A stretch of DNA of 64,000 nucleotides from Limimaricola hongkongensis DSM 17492 (lineage in GTDB: Bacteria > Pseudomonadota > Alphaproteobacteria > Rhodobacterales > Rhodobacteraceae), in the NCBI RefSeq assembly GCF_000600975.2, contig NZ_KK088650.1, positions 682,001 to 746,000 on the forward strand, in the 5' to 3' direction. Positions within the stretch are counted from its first letter, which is position 1. Each line of letters opens with the position of its first letter. A program made the position numbers and the translations under genes. The notes beneath the pieces are model-generated. The model did not search any database, was not told the DNA's origin, and saw only the letters and a list, made by a program, of their open reading frames with translations. Shown here in pieces: positions 53,194-61,687 of the stretch.

Positions 53194-53655
53194 TTATCGC
53201 TTCGAAGTTCGTGGCGGCGTGGGTGAAACCGAATTGCGCTGGCTCAGCCGGGTCTGTCGAAGCGTTTCGACCAGCATCGCGGTCAGGATGCCAAAGGTCA
53301 GGAGGCCATTGGCCGCGGCCAGACCGCCGAGCAGGCGCCATTCGGTCGGCAGCAGCACATCCCCGAAGCCCAGCGTGGTGAAGACTACCAAGGCAAAGTA
53401 GACCGATGCCTCGAAGCTGTCGAAGGTCCTGAGCGCCCAGAAGGCCAGCGCCCAGATCCAGACGGACGCCGTCATCATCAGGAGCGCCCAGAGCATCGAG
53501 AGCGACAGGATCGCGGTCAGCTTCGGTCCATGCGGCGGGCGCATCGCCCAGCGATGCGTTCGCACGAGCACCGCTTCGAGGCCCCACCAGGACAGCGCGG
53601 CCGCTACGGCGGTGATGGCGATGAGCAGGCTGCCAAGGGCGAGCTGGAACCACAT
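53194..53655 (-). CDS. Two-helix potassium channel protein
   Basis: This 153-residue membrane protein has an N-terminal helix (FQLALGSLLIAITAVAAALSWWG), a second helix (LSLSMLWALLMMTASVWIWALAFW), a pore helix with the selectivity filter TTLGFGD in SVYFALVVFTTLGFGDVLLP, and an inner helix (LLGGLAAANGLLTFGILTAMLVETL). TLGFGD instead of TVGYGD is common in bacterial Ion_trans_2 channels. No RCK domain follows. The ATG at 53655 has GAAGG upstream. It is convergent with the 52-residue protein gene. Confidence 0.88.
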   Translation of the reverse strand: MWFQLALGSLLIAITAVAAALSWWGLEAVLVRTHRWAMRPPHGPKLTAILSLSMLWALLMMTASVWIWALAFWALRTFDSFEASVYFALVVFTTLGFGDVLLPTEWRLLGGLAAANGLLTFGILTAMLVETLRQTRLSQRNSVSPTPPRTSKR

Positions 53656-53727
53656 GCTCTACCTTCACATGAATGCGGCTTGGGGCAAACGGTGGCGGAG
53701 CGGTGAACCGGCCTTCTCACGGATGCC

Positions 53728-53866
53728 AACCGCTGTCGAACGGTCTCCGATAGCCTTGGCTGCCTGCCAGATCCGGGCCAAGGCAGATGATACAGCGACC
53801 GTAGTGAGCGCTTTCATTGTGAAGAACACCTGATGCACGGTGATCAGCACGTTCAGAAAGGTCCGG
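53728..53866 (-). pseudogene. Decayed 3' fragment of an ldhA-like gene
   Basis: The minus strand reads RTFLNVLITVHQVFFTMKAL, matching the C-terminal segment LTFPNVLITGHQGFFTTEAL of the intact LdhA at 1680-2684, including the catalytic His. It continues TTVAVSSALARIWQA, which corresponds to TAIAETTLANITAFE. Only about 45 residues survive, with Gly-to-Val changes beside the His. No upstream dehydrogenase sequence is seen before the IS1182 element. Confidence 0.72.
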
Positions 53867-54053
53867 GGGAGGGGCGCTGCGCATCCTTTTGGATCTGCAG
53901 GCCAAGTAACCAAGCCCAAGAGGTGGCGAACGGCCTCATTCGGCTCAGAGCTGACCTTCGTTTCTGACGCAGAGGATGGCTGCTCCCAGCTCTTTCTAGA
54001 CCTTCGTGCGACGCGCAGCACAAATCCAAGCCTAGGACACGAAGGGCGGATTG

Positions 54054-54066
54054 TGTTGAAAAAGTC
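54054..54066 (+). repeat. Left inverted repeat of the IS1182-family element
   Basis: TGTTGAAAAAGTC, exact reverse complement of 55618-55630. Confidence 0.8.
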
Positions 54067-54169
54067 GCTCGAGGACGACGGTTTTGTCAGCCCAAACGTC
54101 GGGGCGCCGCCGTTCCGATCGGGTAACTGCCCGTCTGTCCGCCTTGAGGCGGCTAATCCGCCGCTCAGC

Positions 54170-55555
54170 TCATGCCGTGGCCTCCCGCAGCACATTCTGG
54201 GGCCGTAGCTTCGCAAGTTTCCTGAGGTTCTGGGCGATGGCGGCGAGGAGAAACTCGTCCTTGGCGCCGTTGGGGCCACGCAGGCGTAGCCGGGTCAGGC
54301 CGAGGATGCGCTTCAGGTGGGCAAAGAGCATTTCCACCTTCTTCCGCTTGTCGCGGGACACCTTGTAGGCCTTGGTCTTGCGGCATTCGCGCGCGAACTC
54401 GCGTGCTTCCTCGTGTGGCTCGCGTGTCACGTATCGCGCCTCCGCTTTCGGGCAGCAGACTTCCTTGGATGGGCAGGCTTGGCAGGTGGCCTTCAAGGCA
54501 CGGTATTTCTTCCGTCCGCCGGCGTCCTGCCCCCGGGTCGGATCGGAGTAGTTCCGACGGAATTGCCTGAGAGCATGGCCCTCGGGGCAGATGTATTGAT
54601 CGTTCGCCTCGTCCCATTCGAAGTCGGACCGGGACCAGGTGCCATCGGTCCGCTCTGATTTGTCGATGACCGGGATGAAGGGGATGATGCTGCGCTTCTC
54701 GACCAGCCATCCGAGGTTCTCGGCGTTGCCGTAGGCGGTGTCGGCGGCCAGCCAGTCCGGCCGGATACCGAACCGCTTCTCCGTCCTGTCGAGCATTGTG
54801 CGCGAGGCCCCGACTTCGGCCTGACGGATTGCTCTCGTCGCCTCGACGTCCATGATGACCGCGCTCTTGGTGTCGATCAGGTAGTTGGTGGCGTAGGCAA
54901 AGTAAGGACGGCTTTCCTCGGCGCGGGTCCATTGCGCGGCCGGATCGGACTTCGCCACGAACTTCGGCTGGACAGGCGACGCGGCCCCGAAGGCGGCATC
55001 GTCGAGTGTCTCCAGGTATTCCCGCGCCGCCCTGTTTCCGACCTCACGCGCGCGCTCCGGACTCCAATCCTCGGCCGCGATCGAGCGGACCTTGTTGGCG
55101 TCGGCAGAGATCAGGCTCGCGTCCACGGCGAAGCCCTCGCCGGACACGAGGTCTTCCTTCAGACAGCGCTCGACCGTGGCTTCGAAGGCCTGACGCAACA
55201 GGTTGCTCTCCCGGAACTTGCCATGGCGATAGCGCGAGAAGGTCGAGTGATCCGGAACCTTCCGCTCCAGACCCAGTCGGCAGAACCAGCGATAGGCAAG
55301 GTTCAGATGGACCTCGTCACAGAGGCGACGTTCCGATCGGATGCCCATGACGTAGCCGATCACCAGCATCCGGATGATGAGTTCGGGGTCGATGGATGGA
55401 CGGCCAAGGTGGCTGTAGAAGGGGCGCAGCGCCTCCCGCAAGCCGCCGCAGTCGAGAAACAAGTCGATCTCTCGCAGCATATGGTTGGCCGGGACGTGCC
55501 GCTCCAGATCGAACTCGTAGAACAGCTGCGCCGGAGCCTCCTGCCTGCCCATCAT
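54170..55555 (-). CDS. IS1182-family transposase
   Basis: This 461-residue transposase starts MMGRQEAPAQLFYEFDLERHVPANHMLREID and has the DUF772-type N-terminal domain (GRPSIDPELIIRMLVIGYVMGIRSERRLCDEVHLNLAYRWFCRL). Catalytic region pieces are GFAVDASLISADANK, IRPDWLAADTAYGNAENLGWL (Asp) and a C-terminal DDE-type Glu in KVEMLFAHLKRILGLTRLRLRG. A Cys cluster (CQACPSKEVCCPKAEARY) typical of this family is present. The frame is intact, so the element could still be mobile. Confidence 0.93.
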   Translation of the reverse strand: MMGRQEAPAQLFYEFDLERHVPANHMLREIDLFLDCGGLREALRPFYSHLGRPSIDPELIIRMLVIGYVMGIRSERRLCDEVHLNLAYRWFCRLGLERKVPDHSTFSRYRHGKFRESNLLRQAFEATVERCLKEDLVSGEGFAVDASLISADANKVRSIAAEDWSPERAREVGNRAAREYLETLDDAAFGAASPVQPKFVAKSDPAAQWTRAEESRPYFAYATNYLIDTKSAVIMDVEATRAIRQAEVGASRTMLDRTEKRFGIRPDWLAADTAYGNAENLGWLVEKRSIIPFIPVIDKSERTDGTWSRSDFEWDEANDQYICPEGHALRQFRRNYSDPTRGQDAGGRKKYRALKATCQACPSKEVCCPKAEARYVTREPHEEAREFARECRKTKAYKVSRDKRKKVEMLFAHLKRILGLTRLRLRGPNGAKDEFLLAAIAQNLRKLAKLRPQNVLREATA

Positions 55556-55617
55556 CTCGAAACCCTCCCATCCCCTCAGGAATGAGTGAATCGAAGGACT
55601 TGCCGCGCCGCAACACA

Positions 55618-55630
55618 GACTTTTTCAACA
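55618..55630 (-). repeat. Right inverted repeat of the IS1182-family element
   Basis: GACTTTTTCAACA, exact reverse complement of 54054-54066. Confidence 0.8.
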
Positions 55631-55787
55631 GCATCGGCGGATTGCGGACCTTCGCTGCGAACCAGCATTCGAAAGCGGATCATCAAGAAGCGGAATTTCA
55701 GGAAAAGCATTCGAGCGGATCTCAACGCGATATGCGTTGCTGGGTTAAAGACCTCGGCTTATGCTACAGATAGCAACAGGAGACGCC

Positions 55788-56600
55788 ATGCTTAGGCTCG
55801 TCAAGAATCACTGGGAACAAGCTTTTTTCGGCATTGTAGGATTGGTCTTCCTAACCTTTAGTTTCAACCGGCTTCTAAATGGCGATGAAGCCGGGGGGTC
55901 CGCAACTTTCGCGATGGCTTTTTTTAGCTTTATCTATGCCAATATCTCACGCTTCAAACGTTTTAAGGGCCTAGGTTTCGAAGCCGAGCTTTGGGAAGAT
56001 AAGCAAAAAGAGGCTGAGCAATTGATAGATCGCTTAAAGGCGGTTGTTTCTGTTTACACAAGAGAAATTGTAATGGGGCGGGTGAAACAAGGGCGTTGGG
56101 GAGACGGCGCAGATTGGAGCGAACATTGGAGCGTCTACAGCGAATTAGTCAAAAAGCACTCTGATCTGGGGCAAGAAATTGACTTTACAGACTTAAAGCG
56201 CAGCATGGATCAGTATTTTATATTCGATATGGTCTTGCGCCGGGTTGAGGAAATTAGAAAGCCAATTCTGGATGGGTGCGGTAAGGCAAGAAAAATTATA
56301 GAAAAGGAATTTGGATCGCCGATCAAGGACTCTGAGGGTCATTCACGCAGACTAGGCCAACTTAGGGAAGTTCCTGAGAAACTTGAAGATATGTTCAAGA
56401 TTGCGCAAGAAGATGACTTGGCTGCGCGAGTTTTGGATTGGGGCAAAGCCTGCCAAGAGAAGCTCGAGAAGAATTTCTCAGTGAGAATTGAGTTCGATAA
56501 TGAAGCGGTTGCAACTTTGAAAGAGATTTCACGCCTCTACAACGCGGGTCCAATAGAGGTCACGCCCGAGCTAATTTCACGAACTGCCCATAAGCGATAA
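55788..56600 (+). CDS. Membrane-anchored protein of unknown function, AT-rich island
   Basis: This 270-residue protein has two N-terminal membrane helices (about 12-28, QAFFGIVGLVFLTFSF, and about 38-54, GSATFAMAFFSFIYAN) followed by about 210 cytosolic residues rich in charged helices (ELWEDKQKEAEQLIDRLKAVVSV, MDQYFIFDMVLRRVEEIRKPI). The ATG at 55788 has CAGGAGACGCC upstream. Base composition is much less GC-rich than the surrounding genes, pointing to transfer. It is followed after 185 bases by another AT-richer gene in the same direction. The membrane-plus-helical-sensor layout is often seen in defence or stress effectors, but no family is recognised. Confidence 0.75.
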   Translation: MLRLVKNHWEQAFFGIVGLVFLTFSFNRLLNGDEAGGSATFAMAFFSFIYANISRFKRFKGLGFEAELWEDKQKEAEQLIDRLKAVVSVYTREIVMGRVKQGRWGDGADWSEHWSVYSELVKKHSDLGQEIDFTDLKRSMDQYFIFDMVLRRVEEIRKPILDGCGKARKIIEKEFGSPIKDSEGHSRRLGQLREVPEKLEDMFKIAQEDDLAARVLDWGKACQEKLEKNFSVRIEFDNEAVATLKEISRLYNAGPIEVTPELISRTAHKR

Positions 56601-56785
56601 CTTTTGGAATGAGCGTTTTCGCTCGGTACCCTTCAAGAGCATGTTTGTCCTATTTCACCATTCAAGGCAGCTTGGCATATGCTCGGGTTACCGCCGCCCA
56701 CCGAGCCACAGCACCGTCTGGTCGATTTCACTTAAAATTTAATTATATTGGACAGCCAACCTGTGACTAGCGAGAAGTTTTCAGC

Positions 56786-58219
56786 ATGATAATTACGGTT
56801 GCTTTTGACGTGAATAACTATGTCGAGGTTATGGAGGGTTGGCCACTCAAGCATGATAATATGCCCTTCTTTTTGGAGAGGGAAGGCAATATTCTGAAGA
56901 GAGTGTGCCTATCATTTTCCGGTGTTGGTATTGAGCATGCGCCAAGCTTCACGCAGCCGCACGAAGCAGGCGGAAGCGCGAATTTAAATGTAAACATTGG
57001 CGGCTACGCTGCTTTGGCCAGAAAGAGGATCATGAACTGGCAAGCGGTTATCAGCGGAATACAAATCGTTGACTTGGACTACGATAGATTTGATTTTCAG
57101 TTTCACGCTGAAAACATCGAAGAAGAGTCCCGTATCCACTTAAAGTCCAACTATGATAAAACCCTCAATTCTGCCTGCGATTTTGAGCAGATCGGTAGGG
57201 CTTTTTGTGCTAATTCGATCCCAGATGATCGAATAGAATCGACATCTCACTATCGTGAAGGTCGACTCGCGTTTGAAGCTGGGCGGTATGTAGATGCATA
57301 TAACAACATGTTCTTGTTTTTAGAAACCCGATACTGCGACGGAAAGACTAAGACGGCGCAGCAGATTGAACTTTTATCGAAAAACCCTGCTCTGTGCTTG
57401 AACATTGAAGAAGCTGCTACAGAACTCATGAAATCGAACCAGGCTAAAAACAATGAGAAGTTTGATTTGTTCGACTCTTGCACTGGTATTACTGATAAAA
57501 TTAAGGCCCTCGTCCTTCTTCGAGGAAAGCTCCGGCATCATTCCCTCAAGAGTCCTTATCGTTGGGACCCTAATCAGCAAGATAAACACAAGGGCGACGC
57601 GCGATTTTTGATTGCCGTTGTGCATGCTATCGTCATCAAGGAATCTCTGGAAGATATTTATGCCCCTGCTTCGCTGGATAATTTCAGAAAGCAGTCGGTT
57701 AGCAGTGGAAATGAAATTAAGATCAAACTCACAACCCACCGCGCTAAAAACGAACGCGCACTTCAACTTGACATGAGCTACCCGACAACCGTTGTCTCTA
57801 GTTTGCTGTGTGTAAACACGGTTCGGCATGCAATCGAGGCATGTGAAAAAGACGGCCAGCTCGCTGATACGGTCAAATTTGAGGCTGTCCACAGTGGGCG
57901 AGGTTTAGAGCTTTTTTCCATCGATTTTGATGTTTGGGCATATACAGAAACGAGAGAAATCGAGACAAAGCAACCAATTGAATTCATTCGATGCAGTTTT
58001 GAACATTTTCGCTCTGATTTGATAAGAAGGGATGAACTTTCAATTCCTTATCAGGGAAGTAGGCTCACTGTTTTGGACGTGTGGACGTTGTTGCAACGTA
58101 GCTATGATCATATTGAGCACCGAGACCCAACAACACGAATAATGAGCCTAAAGATCTTCATTAACGATGGCAAAAAAGCGATTGTTTCGTATCGGCTCGG
58201 TGCACTAGCGAGGTTTTGA
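56786..58219 (+). CDS. Protein of unknown function with a HEPN-like motif, AT-rich island
   Basis: This 477-residue protein with no signal peptide or membrane helix has an N-terminal ~130 residues of mixed beta character (VCLSFSGVGIEHAP, NLNVNIGGYAALARKR). A helical middle (about 150-290) includes YREGRLAFEAGRYVDAYNNMFLFLETRY and then KIKALVLLRGKLRHHSLKSP. The RGKLRH part (Arg246-x4-His251) fits the R-x4-6-H catalytic pattern of HEPN ribonucleases. The C-terminal ~150 residues are again beta-rich (VKFEAVHSGRGLELFSIDFDVWAY). It is low in GC like its neighbour. A role in defence is inference; ApeA-type and similar HEPN proteins have this general plan. Confidence 0.7.
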   Translation: MIITVAFDVNNYVEVMEGWPLKHDNMPFFLEREGNILKRVCLSFSGVGIEHAPSFTQPHEAGGSANLNVNIGGYAALARKRIMNWQAVISGIQIVDLDYDRFDFQFHAENIEEESRIHLKSNYDKTLNSACDFEQIGRAFCANSIPDDRIESTSHYREGRLAFEAGRYVDAYNNMFLFLETRYCDGKTKTAQQIELLSKNPALCLNIEEAATELMKSNQAKNNEKFDLFDSCTGITDKIKALVLLRGKLRHHSLKSPYRWDPNQQDKHKGDARFLIAVVHAIVIKESLEDIYAPASLDNFRKQSVSSGNEIKIKLTTHRAKNERALQLDMSYPTTVVSSLLCVNTVRHAIEACEKDGQLADTVKFEAVHSGRGLELFSIDFDVWAYTETREIETKQPIEFIRCSFEHFRSDLIRRDELSIPYQGSRLTVLDVWTLLQRSYDHIEHRDPTTRIMSLKIFINDGKKAIVSYRLGALARF

Positions 58220-58612
58220 CCGTTCCCTAATATGGGCTGGAAGCGGCACTCGATACGAAGGGCAGGAATGCGGGCTGCGACCGCAGCATCGTGATCAGCT
58301 GTTGGATGTCTCCTTTGGGCCGGTCGCGTCGATTACCCCGGCGCTGCCGTCTAAATTTGCGTACTCCGTTCTCTGCGCATAGCTGCCGTTGGTGCTCGGC
58401 GCGGCGAAGACCGGCAGTCCGCCCGGCGTGGCGGACAGCTGGAAGTTCGCTGCGCCTTATAAGAACGACGCTTGAAGGCTGCTTGCGGGCATTCACAATG
58501 CTTGGCGCGAAGATTTTTCGGGACGTGTCGTGCCCAGCATGGCCGCCGTACCCCGTGCATTCCATACATAGCAGCAGGATACTCTGAAGCTGTTACGCAA
58601 TATTTGTAGGAA
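58220..58612. other. Intergenic region with no recognised gene
   Basis: About 390 bases after the AT-rich island and before the 3' end of the beta-lactamase-fold gene. A minus-strand frame reads GDIQQLITMLRSQPAFLPFVSS, which looks protein-like but has no start or known relative. It may be a remnant marking the island's right border. Confidence 0.35.
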
Positions 58613-59569
58613 TTATTCGAACTCCATCTGTTCGAAGACGCGGCCCGCGTTCTTCGTCGCCAGCTCGTCGAAGGTGTCGAGATGCGAATAGGCGCTCTGG
58701 TCGACGTAATAGGCCTCGGCCAGATCGCCGCCCTCGTCGAGATGCGTGCCGATTTTCTCGCGCAGGTCCACGAGGTAGTCATGCGTGTAGCGCCGCACCT
58801 GATCCGTGTTGGTCGGGTGGCCGTGGCCGGGGATGACATAGGTGGCCCCCAGAGGCTCGAAGGCGGTCTCCCATGTTTCGATCCAACCACGGGTATCGGT
58901 GTCGGCGAACACCGGCAGCATGCGTTCGTGAAACGCCATGTCGCCTGAGATCACCAGCTTTTGCTGGGGCAGCCAGACCACGATGTCACCAGGACTGTGG
59001 GCCGGGCCGAGATACAGCACCTCGATCGGTACATCGCCGAAGGGCACGGTGTAGCTGTCTTCGAAGGTTTCGGTCGGGCCCTGCAGCCGGGTCGTCTCGA
59101 ACCGGCCGCCTAAGAGCCGCTCGCCTGCCTGGAACGAAGCGTCGCCGTCTTCCTCGAAGGCGCGCGCCGCCTCCGCATGGGCCAGCACCGGCACGCCCTC
59201 GTCGACCCAGTAGCCGTTGCCGAGCATCGCGTGGCCCTGTCCGTTCTCGTTGATCACCAGCTTTACCGGCTGGTCGGTCACGACGCGGATCTCGTCGTGC
59301 AGAGCTTGCGCCAAGCCGCGGCTAGCGCCTGCGTTGACCACCACCACCCCGTCGCCGGTGACGATGAAGCTCAGGTTGTTGTTGTGCCCGGCATTCTCGT
59401 AGGTCGGTGGCGCGGTGGCGCCGATGGCGGTCCAGACGCCGGGGATGAACTCCACCGGCTTGGCATACAGCAGCGAGCCTGGATACTGGTCGGCGATGTC
59501 CTCGTCGGCCGGTGCCTCGGTGGCGGCGAACAGCGTCAGGGCGGCCAGCAGGCCGGGGATATGTCTCAT
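58613..59569 (-). CDS. Exported metallo-beta-lactamase-fold protein with degenerate metal motif
   Basis: This 318-residue protein has a signal peptide (MRHIPGLLAALTLFAATEAPA). The fold is clear: GVWTAIGATAPPT, LSFIVTGDGVVVVNAGAS, AHSPGDIVVWLPQQKLVISGDMAF (the later His and the Asp) and YVIPGHGHPTN (the last His). The first metal motif, usually THxHxDH followed by LGN, here reads ENGQGHAMLGN: Asn, Gln, His and Ala stand at the four ligand positions. It may bind a single metal or none. Relatives include the SoxH/quinoprotein-relay zinc hydrolases. The ATG has GGAGGAGAGAACCCCG upstream. Confidence 0.82.
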   Translation of the reverse strand: MRHIPGLLAALTLFAATEAPADEDIADQYPGSLLYAKPVEFIPGVWTAIGATAPPTYENAGHNNNLSFIVTGDGVVVVNAGASRGLAQALHDEIRVVTDQPVKLVINENGQGHAMLGNGYWVDEGVPVLAHAEAARAFEEDGDASFQAGERLLGGRFETTRLQGPTETFEDSYTVPFGDVPIEVLYLGPAHSPGDIVVWLPQQKLVISGDMAFHERMLPVFADTDTRGWIETWETAFEPLGATYVIPGHGHPTNTDQVRRYTHDYLVDLREKIGTHLDEGGDLAEAYYVDQSAYSHLDTFDELATKNAGRVFEQMEFE

Positions 59570-59667
59570 CGGGGTTCTCTCCTCCGCCCCGCGCGCCTGC
59601 GGGGCGTCTCGCGGGAGAGCATGGTGGCGCGGGCGGCGGTGGTCCAGCCCACACCGTCCGCGAAATT

Positions 59668-60228
59668 TCAGATGATGCGTACCTGCGTGCCCACGGGGGT
59701 GATGGCGAAGAGTTCGGCAATCATCTCGTTGTAGAGCCCGATGCAGCCATCCGAGGAAGGCCGCCCGATCTTGCGCGTGTCATGCGTGCCGTGGATCAGG
59801 TAGGCGGGCCAGCTCAGATACATCGCATGGGTGCCGAGCGGGTTGCCGGGGCCGGGCGGCATGTAGCGCAGCTCGGGATTGCGCTCGACCATGGAGGGCG
59901 TCGGGGTCCAGTCGGGGCCCACCTTCTTGCGCACGATCGCGGTATAGCCGCGCTTGGTCAGGTCTTCGGAGATCGGAATCGAGGTTGGGAAGACGCGGTA
60001 GTCCGAGGCATCGGCGTTCCAGTAGTGCAGCGCGCGCGATTGGGTGTCGGCGACGATGGTGGCGACGCCGAGCGTGTCGAAGTGATCCTGCCAATACTGG
60101 GTGCGGAAGCTCGACACATTGCGCTGCACGGGGGGCTGCGCGGTCTGGGCGCGCAGCAACGAAGGAGTGGCCAGCGCGATCGCCGCCACGCCGAGAAGCG
60201 CCTGCCGACGGGTGGGGGTGGTGCTCAT
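59668..60228 (-). CDS. L,D-transpeptidase (YkuD), Tat-like signal
   Basis: This 186-residue periplasmic enzyme has an N-terminal signal with adjacent arginines (TTPTRRQALLGVAAIALATPSLLRA) and a YkuD domain. The active site is IHGTHDTRKIGRPSSDGCIGLYN, with His and the nucleophilic Cys in the S-x-G-C form. These enzymes form 3-3 crosslinks in peptidoglycan or attach proteins to it. Start at 60228; the open frame upstream has no similarity. It lies 77 bases after the DsbA-like gene and shares its strand with a second L,D-transpeptidase at 60944. Confidence 0.9.
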   Translation of the reverse strand: MSTTPTRRQALLGVAAIALATPSLLRAQTAQPPVQRNVSSFRTQYWQDHFDTLGVATIVADTQSRALHYWNADASDYRVFPTSIPISEDLTKRGYTAIVRKKVGPDWTPTPSMVERNPELRYMPPGPGNPLGTHAMYLSWPAYLIHGTHDTRKIGRPSSDGCIGLYNEMIAELFAITPVGTQVRII

Positions 60229-60305
60229 CTTGCCTGTGGTCCTGCTCTTGGTTGGGATGCCGGGACAGGCCGACCACGGCCACCTTATCCCAGCCTTAAG
60301 GAGGC

Positions 60306-60938
60306 TCAGCCGCGCGCCATCGCGATCGCGTTCTCGAGCCCGGCCTTGTCCATCGCGCCGGGGTAGATGACCGTGCCGATGATGAAGGCGGGCGTGCCGC
60401 GCAACTGGAAGGCCGCCGCCTGCGCGCCGTTGCGGGTGAGAAGCCCGTCCCACTTGTCGCGGTTCTCACCATAGGCGGCGTCGAGCGCCGCGACGTCGAG
60501 TCCGGCCTCGGCGAGCGTCTCCTCGATCAGCGCAACGTCGAGCCGCCCCTCGGTCGCCATCAGCGCGTTGTTCGCGGTCTGGTAGGCATCGAGCGAGGCC
60601 GCACCGAGCGCCAGCTGGGCCGCCCGTACCGAGGGCGCGCCGAAGATCGGCCAGTCCTTCATCACCAGCCGGACATTGCCGTCCGCCTTGACCACCCCGT
60701 TCAGGACCGGGTGGTTCGCCTTGCAGTAGGGGCATTGGTAGTCGAAGAACTCGACGATGGTGACGTCGCCCTCGGGGTTGCCGAGCACCGGGTTGGTAAG
60801 GTCGAACATTACCTCCTCGATGGTCGGATGCAGCGGCTGCTCCTGCGCGCGCGCCGGGCGCGTTGCGGTCCACAGCGCGGTGCCGCCCATGGCGAGCAGG
60901 CCGCCGGTGAGCGCGGTACGGCGGGTGAGGTTGGTCAT
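60306..60938 (-). CDS. DsbA-family thiol:disulfide protein with CPYC site
   Basis: This 210-residue exported oxidoreductase has a signal with a twin arginine (NLTRRTALTGGLLAMGGTALW) and a thioredoxin-fold domain starting at about 55 with FFDYQCPYCKANHPVLN. The cis-Pro loop is RGTPAFIIG. The layout (DsbA-like, helical insert about 90-150) matches the DsbA/BdbD group in alphaproteobacteria, which oxidise or isomerise periplasmic thiols. Start ATG at 60938 has AAGGATAGACCAC upstream, and the gene begins 5 bases after the L,D-transpeptidase lipoprotein gene. It is co-directional with the TlpA-like and DsbD-like genes. Confidence 0.9.
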   Translation of the reverse strand: MTNLTRRTALTGGLLAMGGTALWTATRPARAQEQPLHPTIEEVMFDLTNPVLGNPEGDVTIVEFFDYQCPYCKANHPVLNGVVKADGNVRLVMKDWPIFGAPSVRAAQLALGAASLDAYQTANNALMATEGRLDVALIEETLAEAGLDVAALDAAYGENRDKWDGLLTRNGAQAAAFQLRGTPAFIIGTVIYPGAMDKAGLENAIAMARG

Positions 60939-60943
60939 GTGGT

Positions 60944-61687
60944 CTATCCTTGGTTGGTCGTCTGCTGGGGAGTGGGCAGGGGCGTGCCCGGCGGCACCGT
61001 GCCCTTGCCGCTGTCGGCTTCGCTCAGCACCACGATCTTGGCGCCCGCGCGGGTGCGCTCGTGCAGGTCGATGATGTCCTGGTTGAACAGGCGGATGCAG
61101 CCGGCCGAGGTGGCCTTGCCGATCGACCATGGGTCGTTGGTGCCGTGAATGCGGTAGAGCGTGTCGCGCCCGTCCTTGAACAGGTAAAGCGCCCGCGCGC
61201 CGAGCGGGTTGTCGATGCCGCCCTCCATGCCGCCGGCATGGGGTCCGTAGAGGTCGGGATCGCGGCGCAGCATGTTGGGGGTCGGCGTCCAGCGCGGCCA
61301 TTCGCGGGTGAAGGGGATGTTGCCTTCGCCCGAGAAGCCGCGCCCCTGATCGCCCACCGCGACGCCGTAGCGCATCGCCCGGTCGCCCTCCATCACGAGG
61401 TAGAGAAACCGCGCATGCGGATCGACGACGATGGTGCCGGGCGCCTCGTCGGTCCAGTAGTCGACCTCCTGGCGGCGGTTGCGTTCGTCGAGATACTGCT
61501 CGGGCACGGCGGGAATGACCTCGCCCTCGTCCTCCACCGTCGCATACATCGCCCGGACCTCGGCGGGGAGCACGGGTTCGGCCTCGGGAGGAGCGGCGGG
61601 TTCGGGCGCTGGGGCGGCAGCGCAGGCCGCCAGAAGCGGGAGCAGCGCGAGCGACGCCAGCCGCCGGGGGCGGAGGATCTCGGTCAT
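60944..61687 (-). CDS. L,D-transpeptidase lipoprotein (YkuD)
   Basis: This 247-residue protein has a signal with lipobox LLAAC (LASLALLPLLAAC), so it is lipid-anchored. A Pro/Ala/Glu linker follows, then the YkuD domain from about 85 (PGTIVVDPHARFLYLVMEGDRAMRYGVAVG). The active-site segment is YRIHGTNDPWSIGKATSAGC, followed by IRLFNQDI, with the catalytic Cys in SAGCIR. It probably crosslinks peptidoglycan at the inner or outer membrane face. The ATG overlaps the stop of the TlpA-like gene by four bases. Confidence 0.92.
   Translation of the reverse strand: MTEILRPRRLASLALLPLLAACAAAPAPEPAAPPEAEPVLPAEVRAMYATVEDEGEVIPAVPEQYLDERNRRQEVDYWTDEAPGTIVVDPHARFLYLVMEGDRAMRYGVAVGDQGRGFSGEGNIPFTREWPRWTPTPNMLRRDPDLYGPHAGGMEGGIDNPLGARALYLFKDGRDTLYRIHGTNDPWSIGKATSAGCIRLFNQDIIDLHERTRAGAKIVVLSEADSGKGTVPPGTPLPTPQQTTNQG

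Larger units (their letters stand above)
54054..55630 (-). mobile_element. IS1182-family insertion sequence
   Basis: This element of about 1.58 kb has one intact minus-strand transposase gene. Its ends carry a 13-bp inverted repeat TGTTGAAAAAGTC (54054-54066) and GACTTTTTCAACA (55618-55630). A 9-base repeat GGCGGATTG abuts the left end (54045-54053) and recurs five bases beyond the right end (55636-55644); it may be the target site. Confidence 0.87.
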
